Positions 8,893 to 18,142 of a stretch of 64,000 nt of DNA are shown here, piece after piece; positions within the stretch are counted from its first letter, which is position 1, and each line of letters starts with the position of its first letter. This DNA comes from UBA7957 sp965222695 (GTDB taxonomy: Bacteria; Pseudomonadota; Gammaproteobacteria; Granulosicoccales; Granulosicoccaceae), in contig OZ244967.1 in the NCBI GenBank assembly GCA_965222695.1, positions 4,154,001 through 4,218,000 on the forward strand. Direction: 5' to 3'. The notes under the pieces are model-generated. The model was not told the origin of the DNA. It saw only the letters and a list, made by a program, of their open reading frames with translations, and made no database searches. Both the position numbers and the translations under genes were made by a program.

Positions 8893-10257
8893 ATGTCCAC
8901 AAAAATTGTCATTCTGGCCGCGGGCAAAGGTACGCGAATGAAATCCGCCAGACCTAAGGTATTACATCAATTAGGCGGACAGGCACTTCTGTGCCATGTG
9001 ATCAACAATGTTTCCGGTTTAGCTCCGGAATCGATCTATGTTGTTGTAGGTCATGGATCGGAACAGGTGATTCAGGAAGTGGGCGAAGCGGTGACTTTTG
9101 TCACTCAAGAGGTTCAGAAAGGAACCGGGCACGCAGTGCAACAGGTATTGGATTATCTGAATGATGAAGACAAGGTGATTATTGCTTACGGAGATGTACC
9201 TTTAACCCGTTCGCAAACTTTTGACAGACTCTCCAAACTCTGCAGTAAAAACCGGATCGGGCTCCTGAGCGTCGATATGGATAATCCCACCGGATACGGT
9301 CGGATAGTGCGGGACGAGGCTTGTAAGGTCATCGCCATAGTGGAGGAGAAAGATGCCAATGAAGCGCAACGTGAAATAAAGGAAGTGAACACGGGCATGC
9401 TATCCATCCATGGCGGCGCCCTGAAAAAACTACTGTCCCGGATCGGGAATCACAACGCACAGGGCGAGTATTATCTGACGGACATTTTTTCCTTGGCTGT
9501 GAATGACGGCATGCATATAGAGACGGTCAATCCGGAAGATGACTGGGAAGTCGCCGGTGTGAACAGCCGGCAGCAATTGGCCCGGCTGGAACGGATTTAT
9601 CAGCTGACACTGGCCGGGCGGCTAATGTCCGACGGAGTGTCGCTCATGGACCCTGCCAGAATCGATATACGCGGTGAGCTGACTGCCGGAACGGATGTCG
9701 AAATAGACGTGAACTGTGTCTTTCAAGGGCGGGTAGAGCTTGGCCGTGGAGTCGTAATAGGGCCGAATTGCACCATCAGTAATACACGGGTCGGTGACGA
9801 TGCCGAAATTAAAGCTAATAGTGTCATCGAAGATGCAGATATAGGCAGCGCAAGTTCTATCGGACCTTTTGCCAGAATCCGGCCGGGTTCCACGCTTAAG
9901 TCAAATACACATATCGGTAATTTCGTCGAAATTAAAAACTCGACGATAGATGAAGGCAGTAAGGTAAATCATTTAAGTTACGTGGGTGATTCGGATATAG
10001 GCAAGGCCTCCAATATCGGCGCCGGTACGATCACCTGCAATTATGATGGAGCTCAAAAACATCGCACAGTGTTGGGAAATGATGTTTTTATCGGTTCCAA
10101 TACAGCTTTGGTCGCACCGGTGGAAGTTGAAGACGGGGCCACCATCGGTGCAGGTTCTGTCATCACCCGTAACGTCTCTAAAAAACAGTTAGTAGTTACA
10201 AGGGCAACTCAAAAGGCCGTTGACGGTTGGACACGTCCGAAAAAATCAAAGAAATAG
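8893..10257 (+). CDS. glmU: Bifunctional UDP-GlcNAc pyrophosphorylase / GlcN-1-P acetyltransferase
   Basis: GlmU makes UDP-N-acetylglucosamine for peptidoglycan and LPS: the C-terminal left-handed beta-helix acetylates glucosamine-1-phosphate and the N-terminal domain transfers UMP. The nucleotidyltransferase motif LAAGKGTRM is at residues 8-16; hexapeptide repeats run from about residue 250 to 430. The 454-residue length fits (E. coli 456). I start at ATG 8893 (MSTKIVILAAGKG), not at an in-frame TTG 12 bp upstream, because the former matches the family start. The 277-bp gap before it holds the atp terminator and presumably the glmU promoter, which I could not define. glmS follows 12 bp downstream, so the two form an operon. 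Confidence 0.96.
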   Translation: MSTKIVILAAGKGTRMKSARPKVLHQLGGQALLCHVINNVSGLAPESIYVVVGHGSEQVIQEVGEAVTFVTQEVQKGTGHAVQQVLDYLNDEDKVIIAYGDVPLTRSQTFDRLSKLCSKNRIGLLSVDMDNPTGYGRIVRDEACKVIAIVEEKDANEAQREIKEVNTGMLSIHGGALKKLLSRIGNHNAQGEYYLTDIFSLAVNDGMHIETVNPEDDWEVAGVNSRQQLARLERIYQLTLAGRLMSDGVSLMDPARIDIRGELTAGTDVEIDVNCVFQGRVELGRGVVIGPNCTISNTRVGDDAEIKANSVIEDADIGSASSIGPFARIRPGSTLKSNTHIGNFVEIKNSTIDEGSKVNHLSYVGDSDIGKASNIGAGTITCNYDGAQKHRTVLGNDVFIGSNTALVAPVEVEDGATIGAGSVITRNVSKKQLVVTRATQKAVDGWTRPKKSKK

Positions 10258-10269
10258 CAGGAATTATCT

Positions 10270-12102
10270 ATGTGTGGAATTATTGCAGCTCTGGCTCAGA
10301 GAAATGTAACGCCGATTCTTCTTGAGGGTCTGCACAGGCTTGAATATCGGGGATACGACTCAGCAGGAATCGCTGTGGTTGTCGAGGGCGATGAAATCGA
10401 CCGGATCCGGGTAAAGGGTAAAGTATCAGGGCTTGATAAAGCGCTTGCTACAAAACCACTAGTCAGCCGAATCGGTATAGCCCATACACGGTGGGCAACG
10501 CACGGTGAGCCGTCACAGATCAATGCGCATCCGCATAACTCCAGCCGGCAATTCAGTCTCGTTCATAACGGAATCATCGAAAACCATGAAGAATTGCGAG
10601 CGTCACTTAGAGCTGACGGTTATGAGTTCGAATCCGCTACAGATACGGAAGTCATAGTTCATATGATTCATCGGGAATTCGTCAAGGGCAAGGATTTTCT
10701 CACCAGTGTGCGTAACACGGTAAAGGACTTGCGCGGTGCTTACGCTATAGCCGTTATGCACAAAGATGAACCGGAAAGATTGATCGCAGTGCGCAGGGGC
10801 AGCCCTTTATTGATGGGAATTGGTGTCGAGGAATACTTTCTTGCCTCGGATACTTCCGCCTTGATACCGGTAACCCAGCAGTTTATTTATTTACACGATG
10901 GGGATCTGGTCGATATCGATTACGGCGGTTATAAAATCGAGGATGAAAACGGACAGCCGGTCGAACGGCCGGTTCAAGAGTCAGACTTGGCAATGCAGTC
11001 AGTCAATAAAGGCAGCTTCAAACATTATATGATGAAAGAGATCTTTGAACAGCCGGCAGCCATTATGCATACTTTGTCTGGCCGAGTGACGGAAGAGCAT
11101 CTGGTTATGGACAGTTTTGATCAATTCGGCAGGGACGTTCTGGCGCAGGTGGAACAGATTCACATGGTAGCCTGCGGCACCAGTTATCATGCCGTTGCGG
11201 TAGCCAGGTACTGGTTTGAGCAGTATACGGGATTGCCTTGTTCTGTCGAAATCGCCAGCGAATTTCGCTATCGTAAGGTGAATGTCCCCGACAATACGCT
11301 CTATATTACTCTCTCTCAGTCGGGTGAGACTGCTGATACGCTGGCGGCCCTCGAAGAAGTCAACAGGCTCGGTTATATGGGTTCACTGGCGATATGCAAT
11401 GTCCCCGAGAGTTCTATGGTCAGGGCAGCCGATGCCAGCCTGCTGACCAATGCAGGCCCTGAGATAGGAGTGGCTTCCACCAAGGCCTTCACAACCCAGT
11501 TGGTTGCATTATTGTTAGTCGTTACCATGATCATGAAAGCCAAGGGTGAAGGCAAAGAAACACAAAAATCCATTATTCAAGCCCTGAATCTTTGCCCTGA
11601 ATTGATCAATGCTGTATTGAAATTGGACGATGAGGTAGAGAAACTGGCCAAAGACTTTATTGAAAAAGAGCACAGTATTTTTCTGGGCCGCGGACCCTTC
11701 TACCCCATAGCACTGGAAGGTGCCTTAAAACTCAAGGAAATTTCCTATATCCATGCTGAGGGCTATCCAGCCGGTGAACTCAAACACGGACCCCTGGCCT
11801 TAATTGACAGCGAAGTGCCGGTAGTTGCAGTAGCACCCAATGACAATCTTCTTGAAAAACTAAAATCCAATCTTGAAGAGGTCAGAACCCGGGGGGGCAG
11901 GCTTTATGTTCTTGCGGAAGAGGGCGGGGATATTCCCGATACGGACGGAGTGAAGATTATCCGCATGCCGAAATGCCCGGAAGTCATAGCGCCAATCGTT
12001 TTTACGATTCCCCTGCAACTACTTTCCTATCATGTGGCCGTTATGCGCGGAACCGACGTTGACCAGCCGCGAAATCTGGCCAAATCGGTCACGGTTGAAT
12101 AA
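10270..12102 (+). CDS. glmS: Glutamine-fructose-6-phosphate aminotransferase (isomerising)
   Basis: The 610-residue enzyme converts fructose-6-phosphate and glutamine to glucosamine-6-phosphate, the first committed step to UDP-GlcNAc. Cys2 of MCGIIAA is the N-terminal nucleophile of the class II glutaminase domain (about 1-240); two SIS sugar-isomerase domains follow, with SQSGETADTLAAL in the first and the C-terminal DQPRNLAKSVTVE tail. It is co-directional with glmU with a 12-bp gap. No glmS ribozyme or small-RNA site is visible in the short leader. Confidence 0.97.
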   Translation: MCGIIAALAQRNVTPILLEGLHRLEYRGYDSAGIAVVVEGDEIDRIRVKGKVSGLDKALATKPLVSRIGIAHTRWATHGEPSQINAHPHNSSRQFSLVHNGIIENHEELRASLRADGYEFESATDTEVIVHMIHREFVKGKDFLTSVRNTVKDLRGAYAIAVMHKDEPERLIAVRRGSPLLMGIGVEEYFLASDTSALIPVTQQFIYLHDGDLVDIDYGGYKIEDENGQPVERPVQESDLAMQSVNKGSFKHYMMKEIFEQPAAIMHTLSGRVTEEHLVMDSFDQFGRDVLAQVEQIHMVACGTSYHAVAVARYWFEQYTGLPCSVEIASEFRYRKVNVPDNTLYITLSQSGETADTLAALEEVNRLGYMGSLAICNVPESSMVRAADASLLTNAGPEIGVASTKAFTTQLVALLLVVTMIMKAKGEGKETQKSIIQALNLCPELINAVLKLDDEVEKLAKDFIEKEHSIFLGRGPFYPIALEGALKLKEISYIHAEGYPAGELKHGPLALIDSEVPVVAVAPNDNLLEKLKSNLEEVRTRGGRLYVLAEEGGDIPDTDGVKIIRMPKCPEVIAPIVFTIPLQLLSYHVAVMRGTDVDQPRNLAKSVTVE

Positions 12103-12107
12103 GCGGT

Positions 12108-13436
12108 TCAACCCTTGTTATAGATGATCAGCCCTTTCAGAAGGTTAAGCGCCTCATACAATTGATAATCGTCTTCGATTAAATTGTTGTTGTCCGGTTT
12201 CGAGACGGTTTCGGCTTGCCCGGTATTGGACTCCTCTTCACTGCCTCCATTGGGGTTGGTGAGATGTCCGGAAAGGCTGGACTCACTCACCGGTGTTATT
12301 GGTGTATCATTTCCTTCTTCCTTCGCCAGTTTAACCGGTTCTGTGGTGATATCCGGTTCGATTCCCTGCGCCTGTATGGATCGGCCCGAAGGCGTAAAAT
12401 AGCGGGCGGTGGTAAGCTTTACCGCACCCCCGCTCGGCAGATCCTGAATTGTCTGCACCGAACCTTTACCGAAGGTTTTAGTCCCCATGATGATACCGCG
12501 ATTATGATCTTGCATGGCGCCGGCAACGATTTCCGAGGCTGACGCTGAGCCGCCGTTGACCAGAACCACCACGGGCGCACCGTTCAACAAATCTCCACTG
12601 GTTGCAGTGTAGCGCAGCTTGGAATCCTGCTCCCGGCCATCCGTGTAGACAATCATGCCTTCCTCAAGAAAGCTATCCGAAACGCCAACTGCGGCGGACA
12701 GGACTCCGCCGGGGTTGTTTCTCAGATCCAGTACCAATCCTTTTAATTTCCCGTCGGATTCCTTTTTTAGTTCGGATATGGCTTTATTCAAATCCTGCGG
12801 TGTTTTCGTCTGAAACTGCGAGATTCGAACATACCCGAAGCCGTCTTCCAAAATCCGGTTTTTAACACTGTTGACCTTGATGATGGCTCGAATGATTTCA
12901 ATATTGAGCGGTTTATCCACACCTTCCCGGACCACGGTCAGATTGATAGCGCTGCCGGGTTTACCACGCATCAGCTTCACAGCTTCATTTAGCGTAAGTC
13001 CTTTGACCGGTTTATCATCGAGCCGGATAATCAGATCGCCGCTTTTCATGCCTGCACGCTGGGCCGGTGTATCATCGATCGGGGCAACCACCTTCACGAA
13101 ACCGTCTTCCATACCGACTTCTATGCCCAACCCGCCAAACTGGCCGGAAGTCCCTATACGTAATTCGTTGAACTGTTCAGCGCTTAGGTAGGCGGAATGT
13201 GGATCCAGCCCGCTTAACATGCCTCGAATGGCGTGCTCGAGTAACTCTTCGTCGCTGACCTCCTCAACATAGTTATTTTTAATTCGGGTAAAAACATCCG
13301 TAAACGTCCTTAGCTGTTCCAGAGGCAGAACACTGGATTTGTCGCGAGTTGCGAGAACACTATGCCCGATGGTCAAGGAGGCACCCAGCACGGTACCTAA
13401 CAGAACCAGCATTAATGACCGTGATCGAATTGACAT
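12108..13436 (-). CDS. ctpA: Carboxy-terminal processing protease CtpA, family S41
   Basis: The 442-residue periplasmic serine protease has an N-terminal membrane anchor or signal (about residues 8-28), a PDZ domain (about 98-175) and an S41 catalytic domain. By spacing against characterised Ctp enzymes, the catalytic pair is Ser299 (in SASASE) and Lys324 (in TFGKGSVQ), with Gln328 four residues on. The C-terminal tail after residue 370 is acidic and low in complexity. CtpA enzymes trim or degrade envelope proteins, including cell-wall hydrolases. It lies downstream of envC on the same strand (81-bp gap), a pairing also found in Pseudomonas. The 3' end is only 5 bp from glmS, convergent. Confidence 0.93.
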   Translation of the reverse strand: MSIRSRSLMLVLLGTVLGASLTIGHSVLATRDKSSVLPLEQLRTFTDVFTRIKNNYVEEVSDEELLEHAIRGMLSGLDPHSAYLSAEQFNELRIGTSGQFGGLGIEVGMEDGFVKVVAPIDDTPAQRAGMKSGDLIIRLDDKPVKGLTLNEAVKLMRGKPGSAINLTVVREGVDKPLNIEIIRAIIKVNSVKNRILEDGFGYVRISQFQTKTPQDLNKAISELKKESDGKLKGLVLDLRNNPGGVLSAAVGVSDSFLEEGMIVYTDGREQDSKLRYTATSGDLLNGAPVVVLVNGGSASASEIVAGAMQDHNRGIIMGTKTFGKGSVQTIQDLPSGGAVKLTTARYFTPSGRSIQAQGIEPDITTEPVKLAKEEGNDTPITPVSESSLSGHLTNPNGGSEEESNTGQAETVSKPDNNNLIEDDYQLYEALNLLKGLIIYNKG

Positions 13437-13517
13437 TAATCTCTCCTGAACGGGGCTGAGCCGAGCCCACGGACTTATCTTTTCTGGAATGTTACAAGGA
13501 GTTTATCACTCATCGTA

Positions 13518-14684
13518 CTATTGAGCTTCTAAAATACCTGTTTTTGCAAACTGTATTTGTGGACTGATCCACTCTCCGGGGTCTATGGGAATTGCATTTT
13601 CCCGAATCTCAAAGTACAGCCCGCTAAGGGTTTGACCGCTGCTGTTACCGACAGTTGCAATGACCTGGCCCTTAGCGACCGATTGACCGGTATCGGTCAA
13701 TAAATCGCGGTTATTGCCGTAAAGACTCATAAAACCGTTTCCATGGTTAATAATCAATAACATACCGAATCCATTAAGCCAATCGGCATAGACGGTCTCA
13801 CCCTCGGCAATAGCACGGATTTCTTCGCCTTCCGATGCCTCGAAGAACATACCGTTCCATCTGAGTTTACCACCATACTTCGCCTGGCCGAATTCGGCAA
13901 CAAGATGGCCCTTAACGGGCCACGGCAGCTCGCCTTGCTCTTTGGCAAATCCTTTTTTCAGTCTGAGTTGCTGTCGATCCAGCTCATCCATCAGTGACTG
14001 AAGCTTTGCGATATTGGCTTTAAGGCCAAAAATCTGGTCTTTTTTTGCAATAATTCCCGATTTTAACTGACTTAACAGTGAATTATGCGACTCTTCCTCG
14101 GCAGCCTTCACTTTTTTTGAACCTAGGAGTTTTTGCTTATTCGCCAGGAGAGATTTTCGGCTCCGTGCCGCCTGCAGTCGGGTTTCCGCCAGTTTTTGGA
14201 CACTGTAGAGTGCAGAGGAGATCTTTTTTTCCCGCGCGCGGGAATAATAATCTGCATAAACAGCCAGACGGCTGAATGTCTCGGGATTATCCTGACTGAG
14301 AATCAACTGAACACCGCTAAAGCGCCCCATGCGGTAGGCGGATCTGAGCTGTTCAGCTAAGTGTCTTTTTTGTATCTGAGTATTGCGTCTCTGAATAACA
14401 AGGTCGGCTTCAAGCCGCTTGAGTTTCTGCTCGGTTCCCGCGATACGCTTCCGTAACTGGCCGATATTTTTGTCGATCCGCTTGATCTGCTGCTTGTGCG
14501 TGGATAGTTGATTCTCAATCTCCCGCCGTTTTTCGCTGTCTATTTGTATGGAGCGATCGAGTGACTCTATCTCACTGCGCGACTGCTGTAATTGGCGTGT
14601 ATATTCGTCACGAGTCTCGGCCATAGCTGCATTCAGGCAAAAGCTGCTGCACAAAAACACTATACTGAACTGCAGTTTTGGCAT
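13518..14684 (-). CDS. envC: EnvC-type murein hydrolase activator (degenerate LytM domain)
   Basis: The 388-residue protein has a signal peptide (MPKLQFSIVFLCSSFCLNA, then AMA), a long coiled coil (about 25-245) and a C-terminal LytM domain (about 262-385). The zinc-binding residues of active M23 peptidases are missing: the first His/Asp motif reads RWNGMFFEAS, and the HxH motif reads GLYFEIR. This is the EnvC pattern, where the domain activates amidases AmiA/AmiB at the septum instead of cutting peptidoglycan. I start at ATG 14684; a TTG three codons upstream is in frame. ctpA follows on the same strand. Confidence 0.9.
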   Translation of the reverse strand: MPKLQFSIVFLCSSFCLNAAMAETRDEYTRQLQQSRSEIESLDRSIQIDSEKRREIENQLSTHKQQIKRIDKNIGQLRKRIAGTEQKLKRLEADLVIQRRNTQIQKRHLAEQLRSAYRMGRFSGVQLILSQDNPETFSRLAVYADYYSRAREKKISSALYSVQKLAETRLQAARSRKSLLANKQKLLGSKKVKAAEEESHNSLLSQLKSGIIAKKDQIFGLKANIAKLQSLMDELDRQQLRLKKGFAKEQGELPWPVKGHLVAEFGQAKYGGKLRWNGMFFEASEGEEIRAIAEGETVYADWLNGFGMLLIINHGNGFMSLYGNNRDLLTDTGQSVAKGQVIATVGNSSGQTLSGLYFEIRENAIPIDPGEWISPQIQFAKTGILEAQ

Positions 14685-14901
14685 ATTGATCAAGATTTCA
14701 GTACGCGGCAGTCGTGCGGGCCGGCAGGCATGCGCGGCAATGAATGAAGGGTCGTTGAGTATAATCGTCAGAATATATTTTTCGCAATGAGGATTCTCTT
14801 AAAGTGCCGCTTAGTGACATCTTATGGATTATAGATGTTTTATACGAGTTAAAAATTTGTCATACCGTAAATAGGTGAAGACGAATAAGAAAGTCATCAT
14901 T

Positions 14902-15324
14902 CTATTCAGGAAATTGCAAGGCAGGCTGGCCGGTTTTATGGCGAATCCAGTTTAATCCGGCAAAGATCGATGGGTTGCGAACCAGTTTTCGCTCCAAGGT
15001 ATATTTACCGGGGAAGTTGGTCAGGGACAGACCGATAAGAATAGTCAAGAGTCCCTGCCCCGGCAATATCAACATGGCTATTCCCGATAGGATCAAGCAG
15101 ACACCAAGCAGATTTTTAAGTACCACTAAAAGCGTCATAAACATGGAGCGGGGATTACCGGTGCCGTGCGCTAACCTTTTTCTGCGTAAAAAATAGTCTT
15201 TCGGAAGGCGTGAAACGAGAATCGGAATAATGATCAGGGAGCCCACAAAAAACAGCGCTGAGAGTACACTCACCCAAGTCACAATATTTTGATGGTTGCT
15301 GAGAAATGCGAGTATTGAATCCAT
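14902..15324 (-). CDS. PGPGW-family putative transmembrane protein
   Basis: The 140-residue protein has an N-terminal membrane helix (about 15-38), then a pair of hydrophobic segments (about 65-100) joined by the LPGQGLLTILIGL motif that defines the PGPGW family, and a basic tail ending in a HKTGQPALQF segment. It is predicted to sit in the inner membrane. The family's function is not known to me. It is divergent from pepN, with about 100 bp between them. Confidence 0.75.
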   Translation of the reverse strand: MDSILAFLSNHQNIVTWVSVLSALFFVGSLIIIPILVSRLPKDYFLRRKRLAHGTGNPRSMFMTLLVVLKNLLGVCLILSGIAMLILPGQGLLTILIGLSLTNFPGKYTLERKLVRNPSIFAGLNWIRHKTGQPALQFPE

Positions 15325-15425
15325 CCGGCAAGTGTATGTTGAGTTGTATAAATTTCAACGCCTCCAGGTAAATTCGGACCCTGTTCGAGGATTTTGCTAT
15401 AGTCCGAAGTCCACCGATAAATGAG

Positions 15426-18071
15426 ATGACAATGAAACACAATGCTTCTCCAAAGGCGATAGAACGTAGCGATTATCGGGTCCCCGACTTCCTGCTTGAA
15501 ACCGTAGATCTGTGTTTCGATTTGCGCAAGGCGTCCACCCGGGTCAAAAGTCGCTTGGTTTTATATAAAAACCCGATAAGCCATGAAGACAATACACTAA
15601 GGCTGGACGGGGAAGAATTGAAATTGTTTTCCGTGGCGGTTGATGGGGTCATACTTGATCCGGCGGACTATTCCTTGGATGAACATTGCCTGATCATTCC
15701 CGGTGTGGGAGATCGCTGCGTGGTGGAGATCGAAACAGAATGTGACCCGCAACACAACACCCGCCTGGAGGGGCTTTACAGATCCAGCGGTAATTATTGT
15801 ACCCAGTGTGAGGCTCAAGGGTTTCGGCGGATCAGCTTTTTTCCGGACAGACCGGATGTTATGGCTATGTACAGCGTGGAAATTCGGGCCGATAAGTTGC
15901 AATACCCGGTCCTGTTGTCCAACGGTAATCTTGTAAAACAGATGGATCTGGAGCATGGGCGGCATATGGTGTTGTGGCAAGACCCTCACCCCAAGCCGTC
16001 GTACCTGTTCGCTTTGGTTGCAGGAGATTTAGCTTGTATTTCAGACCGGTACACGACTGGGTCCGGAAGAGAGGTAGATTTACGGATATACGTTCAACAC
16101 CACAACAGTGACAAATGTGCCTTTGCCATGGAATCTTTGAAAAAGTCCATGGCATGGGACGAACAGCGTTTCGGTTTAGAATATGATCTCGATATCTACA
16201 TGATCGTCGCCGTCGATGATTTTAATATGGGTGCGATGGAAAACAAAGGATTGAATATATTCAATTCCAAATACGTTTTGGCTGACCGCAATTCCGCTAC
16301 AGATGTTGATTTTGAAGGCATTGAAAGCGTAATAGGCCACGAATATTTTCACAACTGGACCGGCAACCGTGTTACTTGCCGGGATTGGTTTCAACTGAGC
16401 CTGAAAGAAGGTCTCACCGTATTCCGGGATCAGCAATTCAGCTCCGACTTAAATTCTCGGGCCGTTAAACGCATCAACGATGTGAGGCAACTCAGAGCCA
16501 GGCAATTCCCCGAAGACGCCGGACCTATGGCACATCCCATCAGGCCTGACAGCTACATAGAAATCAACAATTTCTATACCTCTACCGTCTATGAGAAAGG
16601 CGCCGAAGTCATCCGCATGATGCATTGTTTGCTGGGAGAGAAAAACTTTCGTGAAGGCATGGATCTGTATTTCGAACGGCACGACGGGCAGGCGGTAACC
16701 TGCGAAGATTTTGTGTCCGCAATGGAAGCGGCCAGCGGGGTTGACTTGAAGCAATTCCGACGTTGGTATGCGCAGGCGGGGACGCCGACTTTAAAGGTGA
16801 CAAGTCATTATGATCAAACCGCAAGCGAGTATTCCCTGACAATTAGCCAGGAGTCGAAAACGCAGATTTACAACAAGCCTTTTCACATTCCCTTCGCACT
16901 TGGATTGCTGGACAGGCAGGGCAATCCGTTAAGTCTGCAACTTCGGGCCGGTGGGCAGCAGGCGGACGAAATCGTCCTGAATATCACCAAACCCAATGAA
17001 ACTTATACTTTTGCGAATATCAAATCCAAGCCTGTTCCTTCCTTATTGAGACGATTTTCGGCACCGGTATACCTTGAATATGAAGCGACGGATGAAGAGC
17101 TGGCGTTTCTCATGCAGTTTGATACGGACAGTTTTAACCGATGGGAAGCCAGCCAAAGACTCGCTACGCGGGTTATAGAGAAGGAACTGTATGGTTCGGA
17201 AAAACCCGGTACTGAACTCAACATCCACTTTGCGGGCGCTATCGATTTGTTGCTGGATGAGAATTTAACCGATGCCGCACTACGCGCAGAAACGCTGAGC
17301 CTTCCCGCGCTCGATGCTATCATCGAACTGCAGTCCGAGGTCGATACGGATAGCGTCTTTCAGGCACGTGAAAAAATACGCCGCTTAATCGCGGAAAATT
17401 TTCAAGAGAAATTATTGAGGCTTTACCGATTTTGCTCAGCCAGTCAGTCAGACGATATCAATCCTGAAGCCATAGCCGTACGCCGGTTAAAAAATGTTGT
17501 GCTGAATTACATTACAACTCTGGATAGTTCTTTATGGAAGGAGATGGTACTGAAGCAATATACCGCTTCCGGAGGAATGACGGATACACTGGCAGCGCTC
17601 AGGGAGCTGAGTCATCATGATCTTGATGAACGAATTTCAGCCTTAGATAATTTTTACCGCGACTGGAAGGACAACCGGCTTGTGATAGACAAATGGTTTG
17701 CCGTGCAGGCTATGTCACTCAGGGAAAATACCCTGGATGAAGTGAAAGAGCTGACAGGTCACGAGGATTTTGATATTGCCAATCCCAACCGGGTAAGAGC
17801 TTTGATCAGCACTTTTTCCGTGGCAAATCCGGTGCGATTTCACGCGCAAGACGGACAAGGATACGGATTTTTAGCCGATTATGTTATTCGCCTGGATAAG
17901 CTCAATCCGCAACTTGCGGCTCGTTTGGCATCACCCTTAAGCCGTTGGAAACGCTTTAATCGGCAAAGGCAGGCGCTAATGCTGGAGCAGCTTCAACGAA
18001 TAGCCCGGACAGAGGCGCTGTCGGCGGATGTCTATGAAATTGTCAAAAAGAGTCTGGACGCAGCCACTTAG
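15426..18071 (+). CDS. pepN: Aminopeptidase N, family M1
   Basis: The 881-residue zinc metallopeptidase removes N-terminal residues from peptides in the cytoplasm. The exopeptidase motif GAMENKG precedes the zinc site HEYFH (His305, His309) with the third ligand Glu328 in LSLKEGL, the same spacing as in E. coli PepN (297/301/320). The long C-terminal helical domain is the E. coli-type (ERAP-like) C-terminus. The ATG at 15426 is followed two codons later by another ATG; either could serve. It is a single-gene unit. Confidence 0.96.
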   Translation: MTMKHNASPKAIERSDYRVPDFLLETVDLCFDLRKASTRVKSRLVLYKNPISHEDNTLRLDGEELKLFSVAVDGVILDPADYSLDEHCLIIPGVGDRCVVEIETECDPQHNTRLEGLYRSSGNYCTQCEAQGFRRISFFPDRPDVMAMYSVEIRADKLQYPVLLSNGNLVKQMDLEHGRHMVLWQDPHPKPSYLFALVAGDLACISDRYTTGSGREVDLRIYVQHHNSDKCAFAMESLKKSMAWDEQRFGLEYDLDIYMIVAVDDFNMGAMENKGLNIFNSKYVLADRNSATDVDFEGIESVIGHEYFHNWTGNRVTCRDWFQLSLKEGLTVFRDQQFSSDLNSRAVKRINDVRQLRARQFPEDAGPMAHPIRPDSYIEINNFYTSTVYEKGAEVIRMMHCLLGEKNFREGMDLYFERHDGQAVTCEDFVSAMEAASGVDLKQFRRWYAQAGTPTLKVTSHYDQTASEYSLTISQESKTQIYNKPFHIPFALGLLDRQGNPLSLQLRAGGQQADEIVLNITKPNETYTFANIKSKPVPSLLRRFSAPVYLEYEATDEELAFLMQFDTDSFNRWEASQRLATRVIEKELYGSEKPGTELNIHFAGAIDLLLDENLTDAALRAETLSLPALDAIIELQSEVDTDSVFQAREKIRRLIAENFQEKLLRLYRFCSASQSDDINPEAIAVRRLKNVVLNYITTLDSSLWKEMVLKQYTASGGMTDTLAALRELSHHDLDERISALDNFYRDWKDNRLVIDKWFAVQAMSLRENTLDEVKELTGHEDFDIANPNRVRALISTFSVANPVRFHAQDGQGYGFLADYVIRLDKLNPQLAARLASPLSRWKRFNRQRQALMLEQLQRIARTEALSADVYEIVKKSLDAAT

Positions 18072-18083
18072 AGCCTGCCTGAT

Positions 18084-18142
18084 ATCTCTATGCCGTCGCG
18101 AGAATTTACTGATTTGAGTCAGATTTTATTCTGCTTGGAGGC
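18084..18142. repeat. 59-bp dispersed repeat, copy A (pepN-ampG junction)
   Basis: This stretch in the convergent pepN/ampG gap matches 57428-57486 without gaps; by eye 53 of 59 positions are identical. It covers only the left half of the longer hairpin at the second site: the right arm is not present here, where the ampG stop codon begins directly after the repeat. It may be a remnant of a REP- or MITE-like element. Confidence 0.8.

Noticed and set aside
13518..14684. Active M23 peptidase
   Set aside because: Both zinc-binding motifs of the LytM domain are degenerate, which fits EnvC-type activators.
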